DNA of 24,136 nucleotides from positions 1-24,136 of IMG/VR virus record IMGVR_UViG_3300025896_000184, one strand, 5' to 3'. The DNA is from a virus. Made by a program: the position numbers and the translations under genes. Positions within the stretch are counted from its first letter, which is position 1; each line of letters starts with the position of its first letter. The notes beneath the pieces are model-generated. The model saw only the letters and a list, made by a program, of their open reading frames with translations. It was not told where the DNA came from and ran no database searches. Shown one piece after another: positions 1 through 8,508 of the stretch.

Positions 1-1
1 C

Positions 2-712
2 GGTGTGATCTGTGTCGATCTCATCGACGATCTGATCGTCGGGGCGCTGCTGACGACCAACCTGCCCGATCACGTGAGCATGAGCCCGCTGGGCAACTAT
101 GCAGTCATCGCGTGGTCCGGCGGCACGGGCATGGACTACTCGGTTGCAGCAGCCTCCTCGGTCAATTCGACCAATGGTGTGCGTGCCTACAACCGGGCGT
201 TTTCCACGTTCACGCAGATCAACACCTATGGCGAGCACAGCGATCTTGCGGTCGACATGGCCGGCAATGAAGTCATCCTGACTGTTTGCTACACCTATCG
301 CATGGAGCCGCGGGGCATCGTCGACGGGGACTACTACTACGCGAGGCTCGACAACGGGGCCTGCTACCCACTTGGCAACGTCTATGGGGGTGGCGGCACG
401 GCGGTGCATTTCAACGGCACCGGGACGAAAGTCCCCGGTTGGGCACTGATGACCATGCAAGCCGGAAGTGGCAACACAGTCGTGAAGTGGCAGGACGAAT
501 GCATCACCGCCCTGCAACTCACCCCCACGGCTGCCAAGCACCTGCGCATTGCGCACCACCACACAGCCTATGTGGACGAGTGGACTGCGCCCGAGGCCAC
601 GTGGAACAGCGATGGCACTCGCGTGATGTTCCGATCCAATTTCGGCACGGCGGGCGCGGTGATCGAGTCGTACATGGCCGTGTTGCCAAGCAATTGGCCC
701 ACCCTGGTCTGA
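2..712 (+). CDS. Beta-propeller-like phage protein, 5'-partial
   Basis: The reading frame is open to the left edge, so the true start lies outside the window; the GTG at position 5 is not trusted as a start. The visible 236 residues contain recurring beta-strand blocks, such as PDHVSMSPLGNYAVIAW near the start and TWNSDGTRVMFRSNFG near the end. These resemble TolB/WD40-type propeller blades that begin after a Ser/Asp-Gly turn. I infer a virion surface or adhesion-type protein from the fold and from its place at the head of a structural operon. No enzymatic motif is visible. A host-derived propeller protein carried as a moron is an alternative. It ends 13 bases before the next gene. Confidence 0.6.
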   Translation, partial: GVICVDLIDDLIVGALLTTNLPDHVSMSPLGNYAVIAWSGGTGMDYSVAAASSVNSTNGVRAYNRAFSTFTQINTYGEHSDLAVDMAGNEVILTVCYTYRMEPRGIVDGDYYYARLDNGACYPLGNVYGGGGTAVHFNGTGTKVPGWALMTMQAGSGNTVVKWQDECITALQLTPTAAKHLRIAHHHTAYVDEWTAPEATWNSDGTRVMFRSNFGTAGAVIESYMAVLPSNWPTLV

Positions 713-725
713 CACAAAGGTCATC

Positions 726-1430
726 ATGACCATCGCGTTTGTCCAGGGCCCCGCATCCGTGACCGGATCTGCGGCGAGCATTGCCGCTACCTTTGCCGGA
801 TCCACGCCTGCTGGGCGGTTGGTGGTGGTGACCATCACGCAGAGCTACGGCGCCAATCCGCCGCGCGCCATCACCAACGTGCGCGACAGCATCGACGGCG
901 CGGTCGACTACGCGCTGCTGCACGAGACCAACAATGGCGGAACGCTCTACGTGCACGAGTACGGCCGCATCGTCACCACCGCTGGTACGCGCACCGTCAC
1001 CTGCACTTTTGCCGGGGCTGCAGACGCAAGCCTTGCGATCAACGAATACAGCTCGACCTCTGGCTTCGAGCTCGACGCGGCCAGGTCCGCGAACGTAGGA
1101 ACCGGGACCGCAGTACAGGCCGGCAGCATCACCCCCAGCGGGACTGCGCTGTACCTCATGGCCTCGGGCTGGACCAACGGAACCGGCACGTCGATGACGC
1201 CCACCGCGGGATGGAATGGCCGGCAAGAGCGCGAGTCAGGTTCTTCGAGCCTGATCGAAGTGCAGGACCTCATCACCTCGGGCGCCCAGAACCCGGCGAT
1301 GGCGCTCGGCGCTTCCCAGGCATGGGCGGCCGTGATGGTGTCGTACCACGAGATTTCTGCCGCCAACATCAAGCGCGCAGTCAGCAACAACACCGGCGGC
1401 ATGCGTGATCTCACAGGGGGAATGCAATGA
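726..1430 (+). CDS. Phage structural-type protein, Ig-like/beta-rich
   Basis: A 234-residue protein starting at an ATG preceded by an AAAGG ribosome-binding site. It is rich in Thr, Ser, Ala and Gly and is predicted to be mostly beta-strand, with the pattern of small secreted or virion beta-sandwich proteins. There is no signal peptide or membrane segment. The C-terminal segment SQAWAAVMVSYHE resembles a closing strand often seen in phage proteins of this type. The stop overlaps the next start as ATGA, so the two are probably translationally coupled. I do not recognise a named family. A capsid decoration or accessory fibre role is inferred from context only. Confidence 0.6.
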   Translation: MTIAFVQGPASVTGSAASIAATFAGSTPAGRLVVVTITQSYGANPPRAITNVRDSIDGAVDYALLHETNNGGTLYVHEYGRIVTTAGTRTVTCTFAGAADASLAINEYSSTSGFELDAARSANVGTGTAVQAGSITPSGTALYLMASGWTNGTGTSMTPTAGWNGRQERESGSSSLIEVQDLITSGAQNPAMALGASQAWAAVMVSYHEISAANIKRAVSNNTGGMRDLTGGMQ

Positions 1431-2776
1431 GCAAGCAGAGCGTCACCAAGGGCGCCACCAGTCAGATCGCCTACGTTTGGATCCGCGACAGCGGTTCAGC
1501 GGTCGGGGCCGGCCTTACCGGGCTGGTCTACAACTCCGGGTCTCTCGTCGCAAGCTATGTGCGCCCGGGTGCCGCGCGGACAGCCCTCACCCTGGCGACT
1601 CAGACCGTGACCGGCGCATATTCCAGTGGCGGGTTCGTCGAGGTCGATGCCACCAACACCCCCGGCCTCTACCGCCTGGACGTGCCCGACGCGGTGTTTG
1701 CCAGCGGAGTCAACTCTGCCATCGTCATGCTCAAGGGAGCCACGAATATGGAGCCGGTGCTCGTCGAGTACGAGCTCAAGGGCGTTGACCTGCAGGACGC
1801 CGTGCGTGCCGGTCTCACGGCCCTGCCCAACGCGGCTGCGGAGGCGGCTGGCGGGCTGTACACGCGTGGCACCGGTACCGGGCAGATCAATCAACCCGCA
1901 GCCGGATCGATCGACACGAACACACGCACCTGGAACGCCCTGACCACCGTCGCGTTGCCGCTCACCCCCACCGTGGCAGGCCGCACGCTCGACGTGTCGA
2001 CCACGGGCGAGGCCGGGGTCGATTGGGCAAATGTCGGCAGCCCAACAACCGCTGTGGGGCTCACCGGAACCACGATCAGTACAGCCCAAGCCGTGGCCAG
2101 TGTTTCCGGCGCGGTGGGCTCTGTCACCGGCGGTGTGGGTGGCAACGTCGCCGGCTCGGTCGGCACCGTCAACGCGCTGGCCGCCAATGTGATCACGGCA
2201 GCGGCCACTGCGGCCGACTTCACCACCGAAATCCAGACCGGCTTGGCCACTGCAGCGGCCCTGAGCACCGTGGCCGGCTACATCGACACCGAGGTTTCCG
2301 ACATCCAGGCGCGGCTGCCCGCTGCCCTGGTGGGCGGCCGGATGGCCTCCGACGCAATCGCCATCAGCGGTAGCACTGTCGCGGCCGACGCGCTGCAACT
2401 TGCCTTCGACGATACGGCCGGCGCCGTGCCGTGGATGGGCATTGCCGATCAAGGCACGGCGCAGTCAGCCACGTCCACCACGGTGGTTCTGCGGGCTGCG
2501 GCGGTGTTCGCCGACAGTTCCCTCATTGGCTGCACGATCGCTGTGTTCGGTTCGACGCAGGGGTATTGGCAGTTCCGAGAGATCACGGCCTTCGTCAACA
2601 GCACGGATACCGCCACCGTCGACGCGTTCAGTGTCACCCCCAGCGGCAGCATCACGTACAAGATCTTTGGTGGGCCGCCGGCCCCGTCGACATTGCCCAG
2701 GGTCGACGTGCGCCAAGTCATTGGTGACCCGATCATCGCCAGCAGTTCCAAGACCACCAACTGGGGCGGGACCTGA
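1427..2776 (+). CDS. Phage surface protein with BppU-like N-terminal domain
   Basis: A 449-residue protein in three parts. Residues 1-120 resemble the N-terminal domain of phage baseplate or fibre proteins (BppU-like), with a conserved core around VDATNTPGLYRLDVPDAVF. Residues 180-300 are a low-complexity Ala/Gly/Thr/Val stretch that may form a shaft or linker. Residues 330-435 form a compact domain containing TTVVLRAAAVF and a STDTATVDAF strand, a pattern repeatedly seen in siphovirus surface proteins. It is joined to the preceding gene by ATGA. It is virion-associated by inference. Its position upstream of the portal, rather than beside tail genes, suggests head decoration or a moron insertion. 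Confidence 0.65.
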   Translation: MSKQSVTKGATSQIAYVWIRDSGSAVGAGLTGLVYNSGSLVASYVRPGAARTALTLATQTVTGAYSSGGFVEVDATNTPGLYRLDVPDAVFASGVNSAIVMLKGATNMEPVLVEYELKGVDLQDAVRAGLTALPNAAAEAAGGLYTRGTGTGQINQPAAGSIDTNTRTWNALTTVALPLTPTVAGRTLDVSTTGEAGVDWANVGSPTTAVGLTGTTISTAQAVASVSGAVGSVTGGVGGNVAGSVGTVNALAANVITAAATAADFTTEIQTGLATAAALSTVAGYIDTEVSDIQARLPAALVGGRMASDAIAISGSTVAADALQLAFDDTAGAVPWMGIADQGTAQSATSTTVVLRAAAVFADSSLIGCTIAVFGSTQGYWQFREITAFVNSTDTATVDAFSVTPSGSITYKIFGGPPAPSTLPRVDVRQVIGDPIIASSSKTTNWGGT

Positions 2777-2779
2777 TCC

Positions 2780-3445
2780 ATGGCCCAGGCCTGGAAGCCC
2801 GGGGCCTGGAAGCCCGATGCGTGGGCGGGCACCGTTTGGGCCTCGTCGGCCACCTCGGCCAGCGCATCGGCCAGCCTTGGGGCTGCGGTGCAGGCGGCTC
2901 GCAGCATTTCGGCCAGTGTGACCGTGGGCGTGCAGGCGGAGGCCACAGTCACGGCATCAGTCAATTCCGCGTTGCAAGCGAGCCGCAGCAGCACGGCAAG
3001 CATCGCTGCCGTGCTGCAGACGGTGGCAATCGCCGCAGCCAACCTCGGCGGGGCCTTGCAGTCGGCCGGCAGCAACCTCGCTGCGCTGAATGCCCAGGTT
3101 CAGGCGGGCACCACGGTCAGCTTCGGCGCCGAGGCGGCGGTGCAGTCAGGTCAAGATGCCGCGACATCGCTACAGACGGCGGTCATCGAGGCGCGACTCG
3201 TATCTGCCCAGCTGTCGGCGATGGTCTCGGCGCAGACCGCTCTTGCGGCAGCGCTGCAATTGGCCATTCGCAGCACAGCGGCATCCGTGACAGCCTGTAG
3301 CGCCTATGTATTCGACGGAGCCTCCGTCGATCCCCCCACATGGCCAGCGGGTGGTACTACCCGCATCGGCCCGACCATCCTGCGCCCACGAAAAAGGCGC
3401 ATTGGTCCGACAGTGCTCCGCAGCCCCTACAAAGGCAACACCTGA
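2780..3445 (+). CDS. Ala/Ser-rich helical repeat phage protein
   Basis: A 221-residue protein starting 3 bases after the previous stop. It opens with a degenerate tandem repeat (AWKPGAWKPDAWAG). Residues 20-170 are strongly Ala/Ser/Val/Gln-rich, with a roughly 30-residue periodicity in which ALQA/AVQA-type blocks recur. This fits a long amphipathic helical or trimeric coiled-coil rod. The C-terminus is Pro/Arg-rich and basic, with two similar segments (RIGPTILRPRK and RIGPTVLRSPY). There is no signal peptide. The stop overlaps the next start as TGATG. I infer a structural or tethering role; the family is not recognised. The composition may also reflect a rapidly evolving accessory virion protein. 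Confidence 0.55.
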   Translation: MAQAWKPGAWKPDAWAGTVWASSATSASASASLGAAVQAARSISASVTVGVQAEATVTASVNSALQASRSSTASIAAVLQTVAIAAANLGGALQSAGSNLAALNAQVQAGTTVSFGAEAAVQSGQDAATSLQTAVIEARLVSAQLSAMVSAQTALAAALQLAIRSTAASVTACSAYVFDGASVDPPTWPAGGTTRIGPTILRPRKRRIGPTVLRSPYKGNT

Positions 3446-4005
3446 TGCAGCAAGAGCTCATTGCCGGAGATAGCCTCAACTTCACGGCGGCCGTGCCCGA
3501 CTACAGCGCTGCCGAGGGCTGGACGCTCAAGTACCGCCTGGTGCCGCGCAACGCCGGCGGGGCGGTCATCGACATCACGGCGACCGTGGTCGGCGACGAG
3601 TACGCCGTGCAGATCCCCGCCACCACCACGGCGGCGTGGGGGGCCGGCGTCTACACGTGGACCAGCTGGGTCGAGCTCGGCACCGAGGTCTATACCGTCG
3701 ATGCTGGCCAGATCACGGTGCGCCCCAACCCGCGCACCCTGCCTGCCGGGTATGACGGCCGCAGCCAGGCGCACAAGGCGCTCGAGGATCTGAAGACCGC
3801 CTTCGCCACCTTCAGCGCCACCCAGGGCACGGTGCGCCGGTATGCCATTGCCGGCCGCGAAATGGAGTTCAACTCCGCCGCCGAGATCCTCAAGCAGATC
3901 GCCTTCTGGGAGGCGCAGCTCGCGAACGAGCAGGCTGCCGCCGATCTGGCCAAGGGTCTGAAGCCGAAAAACCGCATCCTCACGCGCTTCACGCGCCCCC
4001 GCTGA
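3445..4005 (+). CDS. Head-tail joining protein, BppU-like N-terminus plus gpW-like C-terminus
   Basis: I place the start at ATG 3445 because it forms a TGATG overlap with the preceding gene and has AAAGG upstream. An in-frame upstream ATG at 3340 lies inside the previous gene. The 186-residue product has an N-terminal Ig-like domain (about 1-95; GDSLNFTAAVPDY, GWTLKYRLVPR). Its C-terminal segment (about 120-170; VRRYAIAGREMEFNSAAEIL) resembles lambda gpW, the small connector that stops DNA leakage and receives the tail. Position supports this, since gpW lies just upstream of the portal gene in lambda. The N-terminal domain is extra compared with the short lambda protein. The domain assignment is by eye and moderate. 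Confidence 0.65.
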   Translation: MQQELIAGDSLNFTAAVPDYSAAEGWTLKYRLVPRNAGGAVIDITATVVGDEYAVQIPATTTAAWGAGVYTWTSWVELGTEVYTVDAGQITVRPNPRTLPAGYDGRSQAHKALEDLKTAFATFSATQGTVRRYAIAGREMEFNSAAEILKQIAFWEAQLANEQAAADLAKGLKPKNRILTRFTRPR

Positions 4006-4007
4006 CC

Positions 4008-5750
4008 ATGGGAATCAAGAGCTTCCTCGCCGGCCTCACCCCGAGCCGGCGGCCGCCGGCTGCGCGCGCCGAAAGCCCTGCGGCGCCGCTTCCGCCCGGC
4101 GCGGGGGATTGGCGCCGCGTCGACCCGGTCATGGGCTTGCTGACAGCCGGCAACACCGGCCGCGCCCTGCGCAGCTACATGGCCTCGAGCAACGACCGCC
4201 TGGTGGCCGACCTGATGGCCGTCACCGGCTTCGTGTCGGGCAATGCCGAGGTCCGCATGAGCCTGCGCAGCATGCGCATGCGCTCGCGGCAGCTTGCCAA
4301 CGACAACGAGTACGTCAAGCGCTTCCTGCAGCTCATCCGCAACAACGTCGTCGGCCCGCGCGGCCTCGAGCTGCAGATGAAGATCTACAAGGCCCGCGGC
4401 GGCAAGCTCGACAAGGACGCCAACGAGACCATCGAAGACTTCTTCTGCGCTGCCGGGAAGAAGGGCGTCTACACCGCCTGCGGCAAATACAGCCGCGCGA
4501 GCTTCGAGCGCGCTGCCATCACTGCGCTGGCCCGCGACGGTGAGGTCATCGTCGAGAAGCTCTACGGCCGCCAGTTCGGCCGCTTCGGCCTGGCCTGGCG
4601 CCTCATCGACCCCGACCTGCTCGACGAGACCCTGAACGTCGGCATCAACGGCGCCTATCCCGGGCATGGCCGCCTGGATACCGGCAACGACATCCGCATG
4701 GGCGTCGAGCGCAATGCCTACGGGCGCCCGGTGGCGTACTGGTTCCACAACGTGCACCCTGGGGATGACGTCGTCAACGTGCCCGTGCTGCGCCATCGCC
4801 GCATCGAGGCCGAGCGGATCATCCACCACTATCTGATCGAGGAACTGCGTCCCGACACCGTGCGCGGCGTGCCGTGGGTCTACGCCGCGCTGCGCCGCAT
4901 GGGCATGCTGGGCGGCTACGAAGAGGCGGCCCTGGTCAATGCGCGCCAGGGCGCCAGCAAGATGGGCTTCTACAAGCGTCCGGCCGTCGAAGGCCTGCCC
5001 ATCAACGCTTCGGCCGACGGCAGCGCGGTGGCCGATTCGGAGGACGCCGAAGGCAACCTCGTGCACGAGGCCGAGCCCGGCGTCTTCGGCGTACTGCCCG
5101 CCGGGTGGGACTTTCAGACCTACGACCCGGCCTACCCGAACGACGCCATGGAAGGGTTCGTGAAGGGCATGCTGCGTGCCTTCAGCTCCGGTGTGGGCCT
5201 GACCTACAACACCCTGGCCAGTGATCTCGAGGGGGTGAGCCTGTCGTCGATGCGCCACGGCGCCAACAACGACCGCGACACCTACGAGGCCCTGCAGCAG
5301 AACTTCATCGAGGGCATCAGCACCCCGATGTTCGAAGGCCAGCTCTCGCTCGGCCTGTCGCTGGGCGTGGTCGGCCGGCTGCCGCCCGACGCATTCGAGC
5401 GCCTGAACAGGCCGCGTTTCATCGCGCGTCCGTTCCGCAGCCCCGACCCGCAGAAAGACATCGCCGCCAATGCCCAGAAGGTGGCGCTGGGCACCACCAG
5501 TCGCACCCGCATCTGCGCCGAAGAGGGCGTCGATTTCGAGGAGGTGCTCGAAGAACTGGCCGAGGAAGAAGCGATGGCCCGCGAACTCGGGGTGACGCTG
5601 AACACCCAGGCCGCCAGCGCGCACAAGAACCCGGCGGTCGACGACGCCGGCAAGCCCATGAAACCCGGCGCCGGGGCCGAACCCGCCGGCGACGCTGAAG
5701 ACACGCAAACCCCCGCAGGAGATACCGAAGATGACACCGCTGCTGAGTAA
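4008..5750 (+). CDS. Phage portal protein, lambda gpB family
   Basis: A 580-residue portal protein, slightly longer than lambda gpB. Portals form a dodecameric ring at one capsid vertex through which DNA is packaged and ejected. Recognisable lambda-portal segments include the N-terminal LANDNEYVKRFLQLIRNNVVG region (about 98-120), the GEVIVEKLYGR stretch and the central WRLIDPDLLDE region. A later GVGLTYNTLASDLEGVSLSSMR block (about 390-415) is highly typical of the family. The C-terminus (about 535-580) is a disordered acidic Ala/Asp/Glu tail. The gene overlaps the next by 20 bases, and the ribosome-binding site of the protease-capsid gene sits inside its tail-coding region. Confidence 0.93.
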   Translation: MGIKSFLAGLTPSRRPPAARAESPAAPLPPGAGDWRRVDPVMGLLTAGNTGRALRSYMASSNDRLVADLMAVTGFVSGNAEVRMSLRSMRMRSRQLANDNEYVKRFLQLIRNNVVGPRGLELQMKIYKARGGKLDKDANETIEDFFCAAGKKGVYTACGKYSRASFERAAITALARDGEVIVEKLYGRQFGRFGLAWRLIDPDLLDETLNVGINGAYPGHGRLDTGNDIRMGVERNAYGRPVAYWFHNVHPGDDVVNVPVLRHRRIEAERIIHHYLIEELRPDTVRGVPWVYAALRRMGMLGGYEEAALVNARQGASKMGFYKRPAVEGLPINASADGSAVADSEDAEGNLVHEAEPGVFGVLPAGWDFQTYDPAYPNDAMEGFVKGMLRAFSSGVGLTYNTLASDLEGVSLSSMRHGANNDRDTYEALQQNFIEGISTPMFEGQLSLGLSLGVVGRLPPDAFERLNRPRFIARPFRSPDPQKDIAANAQKVALGTTSRTRICAEEGVDFEEVLEELAEEEAMARELGVTLNTQAASAHKNPAVDDAGKPMKPGAGAEPAGDAEDTQTPAGDTEDDTAAE

Positions 5751-7845
5751 CCGCTACTGGTCGCGGGAAGACGCGCCCGGCCGCCTGCAACTGCGCAACG
5801 CGCTCGATCAGCTGCAGATCGGCCAGCGGCTGCGCCTGTCCGACCTGCCGGCCAACGCCCATGCGGAACAGGCTGCGCCCGACGAGGCCGAGCGCGCCGA
5901 CGCGCTGCCCGGGCTTGTGGAATACACGAGCCACGCCCTGCGCGCCGGTGAGATCGACAGCGATACCCGCGAGACCGAACTGTCGTTCAGCTCTGAAGCG
6001 CCCTGCGAGCGCTGGTGGGGCATCGAAGTCCTGGGTCACGCCCAGGGCGAAGTCGATATGTCGTGGATCGCGTCCGGCCGGGCCCCACTGCTCGCCGACC
6101 ACGATCCGCAAACCCAGATTGGCGTTGTCCGCAGCGCCCTGCTCAGCCGCGACCGGAAAGGTCGTGCCGTCGTGAGGTTCGGTAAGAGCCCGCGCGCCGA
6201 GCAGGAAATGCAGGACGCCAAAGACGGCGTGCGCGTCAACGTGAGCGTGGGCTACGAAATCCGTGAACTCGAGCTGGTGAAGCAAGAGGGCGACGTGAAG
6301 ACGTACCGCGTGACCGACTGGCGCCCGCTCGAAACGAGCCTGGTGTCGATCCCGGCCGACATGACTGTCGGCATCGGGCGAGCCGCCGAGGACAACACCA
6401 CCCCCCCGCAAAAGCAAACCCCGAAGGAGAAATCCATGAGCGAAACGAACACCACCGCCGAACTCGACCGCGTCCGCGCCGAGGCCCGCACCGCTGCCGT
6501 CAAGGACGAGCAGGACCGCGTCAAGGGCATCATGGCCCTGGCCACCCGCCACGCCCTGCGAGAGCTGGGCGAAAAGGCCGTCGCCGACGGCACCGCGCTC
6601 GAGCTGTTCCGTGGCCAGGCGCTGGACGAACTGCACAAGAAGGGCAGCGACAAGCCGCTGTACCAGCCGGCGGCCGAAATCGGCCTGTCCGACAAGGAAG
6701 CGCGCGAATTCAGCGTCGCGCGCTACATGCGCAGCCTGATCGACAAGGACACGAGCGTTGCCCCGTTCGAGCACGAGTGCGCCAAGTCCGTGCGCGAGGC
6801 CCTGGAAAAGGCCGGCTACCGCGGCCACGGCAAGGGCAACTTCCTGCCCTACGAACTCATGCGCCAGCAGCTGCCCGGCACCCGCATGGTCGATGGCCGC
6901 CTGATGATCGGTGACCGTGTCGTCGCGCAGCGGGATCTGGCCACCAGCTCCACCGCGGCGGGCGGCGCGATGGTCGCCACCGATCTGCTCGCGGCCGACT
7001 TCATCACCTTGCTGCGCAACGCCTCGCTGGTGCGCCGCATGGGGGCTCGCGTGCTCGGCGGCCTGGTCGGCAACGTCGCCATCCCGCGCCAGACGGCGGG
7101 CGTGTCGCCGGGCTGGGTGGCGCAGGCCGGAGCGGCTTCCGAAGCCGACTCCACCTTCGCGCAGGTGACCCTGTCGCCGAAGACGGCCCATGCCATCCAG
7201 GACGTGACGCGCGACCTGCTGCTGCAAGGCACGCCGGCGGTCGAGGGCCTGATCCGCGCCGACCTGATCGAAGGCATGGCCACCCAACTCGACCTGGTCG
7301 CGCTGCATGGCACCGGTGCTTCCAACCAACCCACCGGACTGGCCGCCACGGCCGGCATTGGCGCGGTGGTGGGCGGCACCAACGGCGCCGCGCCGACCTG
7401 GGACAACATCGTCGACCTCGAATCGGCGGTGGCCAACAACAATGCCGCGGTCGGCTCCACCGGCTACCTGAGCAACACCAAGGTGCGCGGCAAGCTCAAG
7501 CGCACCCAGAAGTTCGCCAGCACGAACGGCCAGGAAATCTGGATGCCGGCCATGGCCGGCGACGATTCCAGCCTGTTCGGCAGCCTCAACGGCTACCGCG
7601 CCGGCGTGAGCAACAACGTCAGCTCCGCGCTCACCAAGGGCACGAGCTCGGGCGTGTGCTCGGCGATCTTCTACGGCAACTGGTCGGACCTGCTGATCGG
7701 CGAGTGGGGCACGGCCGAGCTGCTGCCCGACGAAGTCACCCAGGCCGCGAACCGGATCGTGCGCATGCACATCTACCAGACCATCGACATCGCCGTGCGC
7801 CGCGCGCAGAGCTTCGCCGCGATGCTGGACGCGCTGACCGTCTGA
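5731..7845 (+). CDS. Prohead protease-major capsid protein fusion (HK97-like)
   Basis: A single 704-residue frame. Residues about 60-230 are a caudoviral prohead serine protease, with catalytic His124 in LLADHD and Ser172 in VSVGYEI, spaced as usual. Residues 236-395 are a charged helical scaffold or delta region. Residues about 395-704 are an HK97-fold capsid, with RDLATSSTAAGG near the mature N-terminus and GTGASNQPTGLAATAG in the fold. ATG 5731 has an AGGAG site within the portal gene. A second, strong ribosome-binding site stands before an in-frame ATG at 6436, so a separate 469-residue capsid precursor may also be made. The fused form would be processed by its own protease during maturation. 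Confidence 0.93.
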   Translation: MTPLLSNRYWSREDAPGRLQLRNALDQLQIGQRLRLSDLPANAHAEQAAPDEAERADALPGLVEYTSHALRAGEIDSDTRETELSFSSEAPCERWWGIEVLGHAQGEVDMSWIASGRAPLLADHDPQTQIGVVRSALLSRDRKGRAVVRFGKSPRAEQEMQDAKDGVRVNVSVGYEIRELELVKQEGDVKTYRVTDWRPLETSLVSIPADMTVGIGRAAEDNTTPPQKQTPKEKSMSETNTTAELDRVRAEARTAAVKDEQDRVKGIMALATRHALRELGEKAVADGTALELFRGQALDELHKKGSDKPLYQPAAEIGLSDKEAREFSVARYMRSLIDKDTSVAPFEHECAKSVREALEKAGYRGHGKGNFLPYELMRQQLPGTRMVDGRLMIGDRVVAQRDLATSSTAAGGAMVATDLLAADFITLLRNASLVRRMGARVLGGLVGNVAIPRQTAGVSPGWVAQAGAASEADSTFAQVTLSPKTAHAIQDVTRDLLLQGTPAVEGLIRADLIEGMATQLDLVALHGTGASNQPTGLAATAGIGAVVGGTNGAAPTWDNIVDLESAVANNNAAVGSTGYLSNTKVRGKLKRTQKFASTNGQEIWMPAMAGDDSSLFGSLNGYRAGVSNNVSSALTKGTSSGVCSAIFYGNWSDLLIGEWGTAELLPDEVTQAANRIVRMHIYQTIDIAVRRAQSFAAMLDALTV
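6424..6438 (+). promoter_or_regulatory. Internal ribosome-binding site and in-frame start for capsid precursor
   Basis: AAGGAGA at 6424-6430 lies 5 bases before an in-frame ATG at 6436. The product would begin MSETNTTAEL, just after the protease domain and a Pro/Lys linker. Site strength and spacing match the other starts in this operon. This suggests that capsid subunits are made in excess of protease, as in phages with nested protease/scaffold/capsid products. Confidence 0.6.
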
Positions 7846-7867
7846 CGCGCCCGCCTGCTCGACCTCC

Positions 7868-7892
7868 GCCGCGCCCCGCACCAGGGCGCGGC
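7868..7892 (+). terminator. GC-rich hairpin after the capsid gene
   Basis: A perfect 9-bp inverted repeat (GCCGCGCCC at 7868-7876 and GGGCGCGGC at 7884-7892) with a 7-nt loop lies in the 73-bp gap between the capsid gene and the next gene. No T-run follows, so it is not a standard intrinsic terminator. It may attenuate read-through or stabilise the abundant capsid mRNA. The gap is the longest in the late operon. Confidence 0.4.
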
Positions 7893-7918
7893 CCAAACAC
7901 CTCACCAGGACACCCACC

Positions 7919-8212
7919 ATGAAGAAGATCGAGATCCTCTCCCACACCCACATCCCCGGCGGCGACGACAACGGCGGCACACGCACCGTGTTTGCCGGCA
8001 GCGTGATCGAGGCCGACGACGCGGTGGCCGGCGCCGTCGTCGCAGCCGGCCGTGCGAAGTACGCCGACAAGGGCGCCAAGCTCGTCGACACCACCAAGGC
8101 CCACGAGGCCGAGGCCGACAAGCGCGCCAGCGCCACCGCCTCGCCCGAGGCGGCCATGGCGGCGCTGATCGCTGCCGCGGTGCAGGCGGCGCTCGCCAAA
8201 CCCGCTGCCTGA
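7919..8212 (+). CDS. Small phage head protein
   Basis: A 97-residue protein directly downstream of the capsid gene. Residues 1-60 contain a compact beta-rich portion (IEILSHTHIPGG, then TVFAGSVIEADDAVA). Residues 60-97 are an Ala/Glu-rich helix (SPEAAMAALIAAAVQAALAK). Small proteins of this shape are common between the capsid and FII-like genes of siphoviruses, where they may serve as decoration or accessory connector proteins. I do not assign a named family. The upstream sequence CACCAGGACACCCACC gives only a weak AGGA ribosome-binding site. Confidence 0.65.
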   Translation: MKKIEILSHTHIPGGDDNGGTRTVFAGSVIEADDAVAGAVVAAGRAKYADKGAKLVDTTKAHEAEADKRASATASPEAAMAALIAAAVQAALAKPAA

Positions 8213-8221
8213 GGCCGCGCC

Positions 8222-8506
8222 GTGGCCATGGTCGAAGACCTCAGCCTGTTCATGGGCACCGCAGGTTTTGCCGAGACCGTGACCGTGCAGGGCACCGCCA
8301 CCGCGGCGGTGTTCGACACGGCCAGCGATCTCGCCTTCGGTGACGTGATCGGCGCCGCCCCCACGCTGCTCCTGCCCGCCTCGGCGGTGCCAGCAGTGGC
8401 CGAGGGCGGGGCGTGCACCGTGCGCGGGGCAGGCTACCGCGTGCGCCAGGTGCTGGCCGAGCCGCCCGACGGCGCCTTCGTGCGCCTCGTGCTGGTGAGG
8501 GTCTGA
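8222..8506 (+). CDS. Head-tail joining protein, lambda gpFII-like
   Basis: A 94-residue beta-barrel-type protein. The C-terminal pattern GGACTVRGAGYRVRQVLAEP followed by an R-L-V-L strand is characteristic of FII-like head-tail joiners, which cap the connector and receive the tail. The frame can start at GTG 8222 or ATG 8228. GTG is kept here because it opens the frame nearest the previous stop, but the ATG is equally possible. Size and position (after capsid, before tail terminator) fit the family. The stop is 2 bases before the next ATG. Confidence 0.72.
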   Translation: MAMVEDLSLFMGTAGFAETVTVQGTATAAVFDTASDLAFGDVIGAAPTLLLPASAVPAVAEGGACTVRGAGYRVRQVLAEPPDGAFVRLVLVRV

Positions 8507-8508
8507 CC

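Noticed and set aside
3690-8418. Very long open frames on the - strand opposite portal and capsid genes
   Set aside because: They are Arg/Ala/Gly/His-rich shadows caused by high GC at third codon positions. The + strand frames have clear portal, protease and capsid homology.
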